From Lactonifactor sp. BIOML-A5 (GTDB lineage Bacteria; Bacillota; Clostridia; Lachnospirales; Lachnospiraceae): DNA of 64,000 nt. The stretch lies in NCBI RefSeq assembly GCF_009677585.1, contig NZ_WKYV01000019.1, positions 9,942-73,941 on the forward strand, in the 5' to 3' direction. Positions 59,959 to 64,000 of this stretch are shown here, one piece after another (the first letter of the stretch is position 1; the number at the start of each line of letters is the position of its first letter). Both the position numbers and the translations under genes were made by a program. Under the pieces are notes generated by a model. That model saw only the letters and a program-made list of their open reading frames with translations, was not told the origin of the DNA and made no database searches.

Positions 59959-61893
59959 ATGAAAAAAAATATATTATTGCGTACAAATCTACTGGTATGT
60001 CTGATCCTGGCAATCGGTTTCTCGCTCACTGCTATGCTCAGCTACCGGGCGAATTATAACGCCTCGCTGCAGAATATAGAACAAGTCTCAGACCTTACGT
60101 CTGAGGGGATTTATTACCAGCTGGCAGGTACGTTCACTAAGCCTGTGAATATTTCACTTACCATGGCAAATGACAGTCTGCTCAGGGACTTCCTGCTTGG
60201 GGAGGAGGCCCATCTGGAGGATGAGGGATATACGGAGACGATCCGGGAATACCTGCGCACATACCAGGAGAAATACGGATATGATTCGGTTTTTCTCGCA
60301 TCGGTGGCTACCGAACGCTATTACAACTTTAACGGACTGGACCGTGTTCTGGAACCAGAAGATACGGAAAATAAATGGTTCTATGAGATGCTGGAAAAGG
60401 ACGAGGATTACTCCATCGTGGTAGACAATGATCAGGTGGCAGGAGCTGAGAACCGGATTACCGTTTTTGTCAACTGCAAGCTTACCGGTCCGGATGGTCA
60501 GGTTCTGGGAATTGTGGGAGTGGGAGTGGCTATTTCTAATCTTCAGGAGCTTCTTCAGAGTTATGAGACAGAATTCGGTGTCCATGCCTATCTGGTAAAT
60601 GCCCGGGGAATGATTGAGATTTCCACAGAATACACAGGGTATGAAGCAGTCAGCCTGTTCAAACAGTATACGTTTGCCTCAGACATTCAGCATGAGATTA
60701 TGGACTGGGAAACTGCAGGGGAAGCCAAAAGCCTCTGGGCTGACAACGGCAAGGGTGACAGTTATGTGGTAACCAGGTATATTCCGGAGCTTATGTGGCA
60801 CTTAGTAATTGAGAGAAATACCGGGAATCTGGTGGATGAGATGAAGCACCAGATGCTGCAGACTGTGATAGTCATTCTTGCCATCATCTTTGGGGTGCTT
60901 TTGATTATCACCTTGGTGATCCGCAATTATAACAAGCAGATTCTCTCATTGGTGAAGGCAGTAGAGAGACAACACCACACGGTGTTCGAACAGGCCACTA
61001 ATCAGTTGTTTGAAGATATCTATGAGCTTGATATTACCAATAACCGTCCGGCAAACGAAAGTACAGAGCGTTATTTTGAAAGCCTTGGGGCACCGGCGGG
61101 GACTCCTTATGACAAGGCGCTGAAAATTATTGCGGAAAAGCAGATCAAAGAGGAGTACCGCCAGGGCTATCTGGATATGTTTTCCCCGGAAAATGTATAC
61201 CGGGCGTTTCAGGAAGGACATGAAAGCCTGCACTATGATCTCATGATCTCCAAACATGGAGAGAAGTACTACTGGATGCGGATCACAGCACTTATCATCC
61301 CCTGGGAGTCCGATCATTCCCTTCATATGCTGGTGTATCGCCAAAATATCGATGTAGAGAAACAGCGGGAACATCAAATGCAGGAGCTGGCCCAGACAGA
61401 TGAGATGACAGGGATGCTGAATAAATCAGCCACCCGGAGGCAGATCGAAGCACTGCTAAAGAAGGAACCCGGAAGATTTTATGCATTTTTCATTTTTGAT
61501 ATTGATAATTTTAAGCAGGCCAACGATCACTACGGGCATGTATACGGGGACGGTGTCATCACAGAATTTACCTGCCGCATTAAAAATCATTTTCGGCTGG
61601 ACGATATCCTTGGACGCATCGGGGGCGATGAATTCGTCGCTTTTGCGGCTGCCCATAACAGGGAATGGGTGAATGAAAAGGCAGAAGAACTCTCAAAGGC
61701 TTTGGATTTTGTATATACATCCAGGGAACGGGAATGGCATGTCACAGCCAGCATTGGAGCAATCTCTGTCTGGGGAAAAGGGAGCAGCTTTGAGCTGCTG
61801 TATCAGCATGCGGATGAGGCTCTTTATCAGGCAAAAAAACTGGGACGCAATACCTATGTTGTATATGAGACACTCTCTTCTGAGGGGCGCTGA
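59959..61893 (+). CDS. Membrane diguanylate cyclase with extracellular sensor
   Basis: 644 residues. A membrane helix at about 8-30, an extracellular Cache-type sensor to about 295, a second helix (about 299-322), a PAS-like middle domain and a C-terminal GGDEF domain. The active-site motif is intact (RIGGDEF, about 553-559), preceded by the inhibitory I-site R-L-D-D. FDIDNFKQANDHYGH gives the metal site. It should make cyclic di-GMP from GTP in response to an external signal. No phosphodiesterase domain is present. Confidence 0.92.
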   Translation: MKKNILLRTNLLVCLILAIGFSLTAMLSYRANYNASLQNIEQVSDLTSEGIYYQLAGTFTKPVNISLTMANDSLLRDFLLGEEAHLEDEGYTETIREYLRTYQEKYGYDSVFLASVATERYYNFNGLDRVLEPEDTENKWFYEMLEKDEDYSIVVDNDQVAGAENRITVFVNCKLTGPDGQVLGIVGVGVAISNLQELLQSYETEFGVHAYLVNARGMIEISTEYTGYEAVSLFKQYTFASDIQHEIMDWETAGEAKSLWADNGKGDSYVVTRYIPELMWHLVIERNTGNLVDEMKHQMLQTVIVILAIIFGVLLIITLVIRNYNKQILSLVKAVERQHHTVFEQATNQLFEDIYELDITNNRPANESTERYFESLGAPAGTPYDKALKIIAEKQIKEEYRQGYLDMFSPENVYRAFQEGHESLHYDLMISKHGEKYYWMRITALIIPWESDHSLHMLVYRQNIDVEKQREHQMQELAQTDEMTGMLNKSATRRQIEALLKKEPGRFYAFFIFDIDNFKQANDHYGHVYGDGVITEFTCRIKNHFRLDDILGRIGGDEFVAFAAAHNREWVNEKAEELSKALDFVYTSREREWHVTASIGAISVWGKGSSFELLYQHADEALYQAKKLGRNTYVVYETLSSEGR

Positions 61894-62066
61894 CTATTGG
61901 GACAGAACCCGGGGGATAGGTGCTGAGGCTACTGTGATAACCAAACGGCGCTGAACTGGCGTCCTGAATTTAAAAAGTTTTTCTGAAATATCGTTAATAA
62001 CCCATTAATTGTAGAACAAAATATGTTTGTTTATTCCATTTTCAAGACGTTAATTACCTGTCGTCA

Positions 62067-62112
62067 TTGACGTATCATGCTTTTCATGTTACCATAAGGT
62101 TATCACGATAAC
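62067..62112 (+). promoter_or_regulatory. Promoter and palindrome before the BCCT gene
   Basis: TTGACG and TACCAT with a 17-base spacer. The palindrome GTTATCACGATAAC (62099-62112) lies across the expected start point and could be an operator. The other 300 bases between the GGDEF and BCCT genes hold nothing else I recognise. Confidence 0.5.
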
Positions 62113-62242
62113 AAAAAGGCGCAGAGGACTTGTCTGCATTGCCGGACTCATTTTATGCATTTGTGTGCATTATTCCTGCTATTGTGAAACAGTCTGAAAA
62201 GCTGTTATCAGGATTTAAAGTTTAACAGAATGGAGGGTTTTC

Positions 62243-63790
62243 ATGAAGAAAAACAATGCGGAACAGAAATCTGACACTACAAAAGCTGGTAAAACGATAG
62301 ATACTTCTATCGTATGTATCGCAGTGGCTGTAACGGTGATAATATCCATTGTGTGTATCGCCTTCTCAGACACCGTATCTGTATGGTTGTCGTCTATTTT
62401 TAACTATCTGACAAACAAATTGGGATTTACCTTTATCTGGTTTGCGGCTCTGGTCATTGCATTCTGCCTGTTTATTGCTTTCAGCAAATATGGGAAGATT
62501 CGCCTGGGGGCAGATACAGACCGTCCTGAGTATTCTAATATCAGTTGGTTTTCTATGATATTTGCGGCAGGTATGGGAATCGGGCTTGTATTCTGGAGCG
62601 TTGCCGAGCCGTTGAATCATTTTTTTGCTCCGCCGGTAGCCGATCCGGCATCACCAGAAGCTGTTGTTGAATCTCTGAAGTATACGTTCTTCCACTGGGG
62701 AATCCATCCCTGGGCACTTTATCTGGCGGTAGCTGTACCTATGGGATATTTTCACTTCAGACAGAAAAAACCAATGCTGGTCAGTTCGGTTTTCACACCA
62801 TTTCTGGAGAACAAATCTTTTAAGAAGCCTCTTTTGAAGGGGATTGACGCTTTTACGATTATTCTGATTCTTATAGGAGTTGCAACCTCCTTTGGGTTGG
62901 GCAGTCTTCAGATTGCCAGCGGTCTGGACTACGTTTTTGGCTTTTCTATGGGAGATTTTACTCCTATTTTGATCATTATTGTATTTGCAGTATTGTTTAT
63001 TATATCTTCCTCTGCGGGAATTGAGAAGGGAATGAAAAAGCTGAGCAACAGCAATACGGTCATTGTGTTTATGGTACTGTTTTTTATCCTGTTTACCGGC
63101 CCTACAATTAATCTGATCAAAAGTACTACGGAAGCAATAGGCGCTTATATCCATCAGCTGATTCCTATGAGCTTCTTCCAGGATGCAGACGGGGCGGTTG
63201 CTGCTCATACGGGAGAAAACTGGATTGGCAACTGGACCATATTCTACTGGGCATGGTGGATTACCTGGACCCCATTTGTAGGAAGTTTTATAGCGCAGAT
63301 ATCAAAGGGAAGAACTCTGCGTGAGTTTATTCTGGCGGTTATGTCCATCCCAACGATTCTCAGCTGTATCTGGTTTGGCGTACTTGGAGGTTCTGCCTTA
63401 CATATTGAATTGGAGAACCCGGGAAGTATTGCTGTGAACGGTGTGGTAGATACCAACTCCTCTATTTTTGCTATGCTTTCCACGCTGCCGCTGCCCCAGA
63501 TTATATCTGTACTGGTTATCATATCCCTGTCCGTGTTCTTCCTGACATCAGCGGATGCCGGTGTTCAGGTAGTGGCCGTTATGAGCTCACGGGGCATGGA
63601 GAATAATGACAGAAAGATTAAGATTCTGTGGGGCGTGATTCTGGCGATGCTTTCTATTATGTTTGTAGTAACCGGAGGATTATCTGCTGTTCAGTCACTA
63701 TCATTTGTGTTTAGTTTTCCGTTTATGATCCTAATCTGCTTTATGCTGGTTTCTTTTTATAAGCAGCTGACTAAGAATGAGCTGAAATGA
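62243..63790 (+). CDS. BCCT-family betaine/carnitine/choline transporter
   Basis: 515 residues with 12 predicted membrane helices. BCCT motifs: GMGIGLVFWSVAEPLNHF in the middle-left helices and the signature WAWWITWTPFVGSFIAQIS. It imports a quaternary amine with Na+ or H+. No methyltransferase system for the betaine lies next to it, so use as an osmoprotectant or as a methyl donor cannot be told apart. Confidence 0.93.
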   Translation: MKKNNAEQKSDTTKAGKTIDTSIVCIAVAVTVIISIVCIAFSDTVSVWLSSIFNYLTNKLGFTFIWFAALVIAFCLFIAFSKYGKIRLGADTDRPEYSNISWFSMIFAAGMGIGLVFWSVAEPLNHFFAPPVADPASPEAVVESLKYTFFHWGIHPWALYLAVAVPMGYFHFRQKKPMLVSSVFTPFLENKSFKKPLLKGIDAFTIILILIGVATSFGLGSLQIASGLDYVFGFSMGDFTPILIIIVFAVLFIISSSAGIEKGMKKLSNSNTVIVFMVLFFILFTGPTINLIKSTTEAIGAYIHQLIPMSFFQDADGAVAAHTGENWIGNWTIFYWAWWITWTPFVGSFIAQISKGRTLREFILAVMSIPTILSCIWFGVLGGSALHIELENPGSIAVNGVVDTNSSIFAMLSTLPLPQIISVLVIISLSVFFLTSADAGVQVVAVMSSRGMENNDRKIKILWGVILAMLSIMFVVTGGLSAVQSLSFVFSFPFMILICFMLVSFYKQLTKNELK

Positions 63791-63844
63791 TACTGTGGCC
63801 GGCGGGGGAATAAAGCGGCGGCGGACTATGCAAAGACAGGAAAA

Positions 63845-63888
63845 GGCAGCAGCAGCTATCAATGATTATCATTGATGCTGCTGCTGCC
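63845..63888. terminator. Long hairpin after the BCCT gene
   Basis: The left arm GGCAGCAGCAGC-T-ATCAATGAT pairs with the right arm ATCATTGATGCTGCTGCTGCC, a stem of 21 pairs with one bulged T. No T-run follows, so it may be a transcript-protecting or bidirectional element. Confidence 0.6.
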
Positions 63889-63905
63889 TCAGACTGTAGA
63901 CAAAG

Positions 63906-63933
63906 TCCGAGGACAAGTGCCTCGGATTTTCTT
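63906..63933 (+). terminator. Rho-independent terminator near the window edge
   Basis: TCCGAGG pairs with CCTCGGA, followed by T4. It is probably the working terminator of the BCCT gene. After it comes a TATAAT near 63988, perhaps the -10 of a gene beyond the window. Confidence 0.7.
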
Positions 63934-64000
63934 CGCCATTGAGCCAGAAAAGTCAGCACTTACAAGACTTTGAGGCTCTTTTTTGGTATAATAGATGTAT

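Noticed and set aside
63838..63890. Triplet-repeat or CRISPR-like array near the right edge
   Set aside because: The GCA/TGC units are the two arms of one hairpin. There are no repeated units with spacers.
63934..64000. Start of an insertion element at the right edge
   Set aside because: Only a TATAAT and a T-run are visible. No coding sequence or terminal repeat is in view, so it cannot be supported.

Overview
The window looks like the chromosome of a spore-forming, gut-type Clostridia, most likely a Lachnospiraceae member near Blautia. The reasons are AGGAGG-type ribosome sites, TTG and GTG starts, many YesM/YesN two-component pairs, a T-box before thrS, a gram-positive BirA operator before bioY, class B sortase, spore photoproduct lyase and an acetogen-style MetF at the left edge. 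No tRNA, rRNA, CRISPR array, phage or intact insertion sequence was seen. The species call is inference.

Region 1 (1-24.7 kb) is sugar and sugar-acid catabolism. After the 3' end of metF and an 830-base non-coding stretch comes a first operon (1.7-9.1 kb): SDR dehydrogenase, zinc dehydrogenase, MalF/MalG-type permeases, a UroD-superfamily protein, a lipoprotein binding protein and an enolase-superfamily acid-sugar dehydratase. It carries no ATPase of its own. A YesM-YesN pair follows (9.2-12.6 kb), then tspO and a small helical protein. A second pair in the opposite gene order, YesN-YesM (13.9-17.2 kb), precedes a second operon (17.3-24.6 kb): a tandem ABC ATPase with decayed catalytic motifs, a zinc-motif UroD-family methyltransferase-like protein, an RbsB-like lipoprotein, an intact RbsA, RbsC and an erythritol/threitol-type dehydrogenase.

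Region 2 (24.8-35.4 kb) is mixed: an XRE-TPR regulator convergent with rfbD; a BirA-controlled bioY-bioB-bioD operon; an MFS exporter divergent from yjdF, whose leader looks like the azaaromatic-sensing yjdF riboswitch; an ABC ATPase fused to its own membrane domain; a LysR regulator; a DUF1275 membrane protein; and a decayed 2-hydroxyacid dehydrogenase.

Region 3 (35.4-48.6 kb) has a lipoprotein class D beta-lactamase, the 5-oxoprolinase operon pxpBCA behind an attenuator-like leader, an Lrp regulator, a pRiA4b-ORF3/SEC-C protein, two DpnII-type adenine methyltransferases without a visible endonuclease, T-box-thrS, a CofE-like ligase, and a GMP synthase whose glutaminase domain is shortened and lacks its catalytic residues.

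Region 4 (48.6-64 kb) has an EamA exporter, larB, a dicarboxylate symporter, a class B sortase overlapping a sirtuin, DUF951, the rpsF-ssb-rpsR operon, splB, a minus-strand TetR/KdgT-like permease/hydroxybenzoate-decarboxylase-like group, a ferredoxin plus NapH-like membrane iron-sulfur protein, a diguanylate cyclase and a BCCT betaine transporter.

The best candidates for something undescribed are the degenerate RbsA paralogue with its UroD-family neighbour, the yjdF/MFS/ABC-fusion locus, and the TetR-permease-decarboxylase group.
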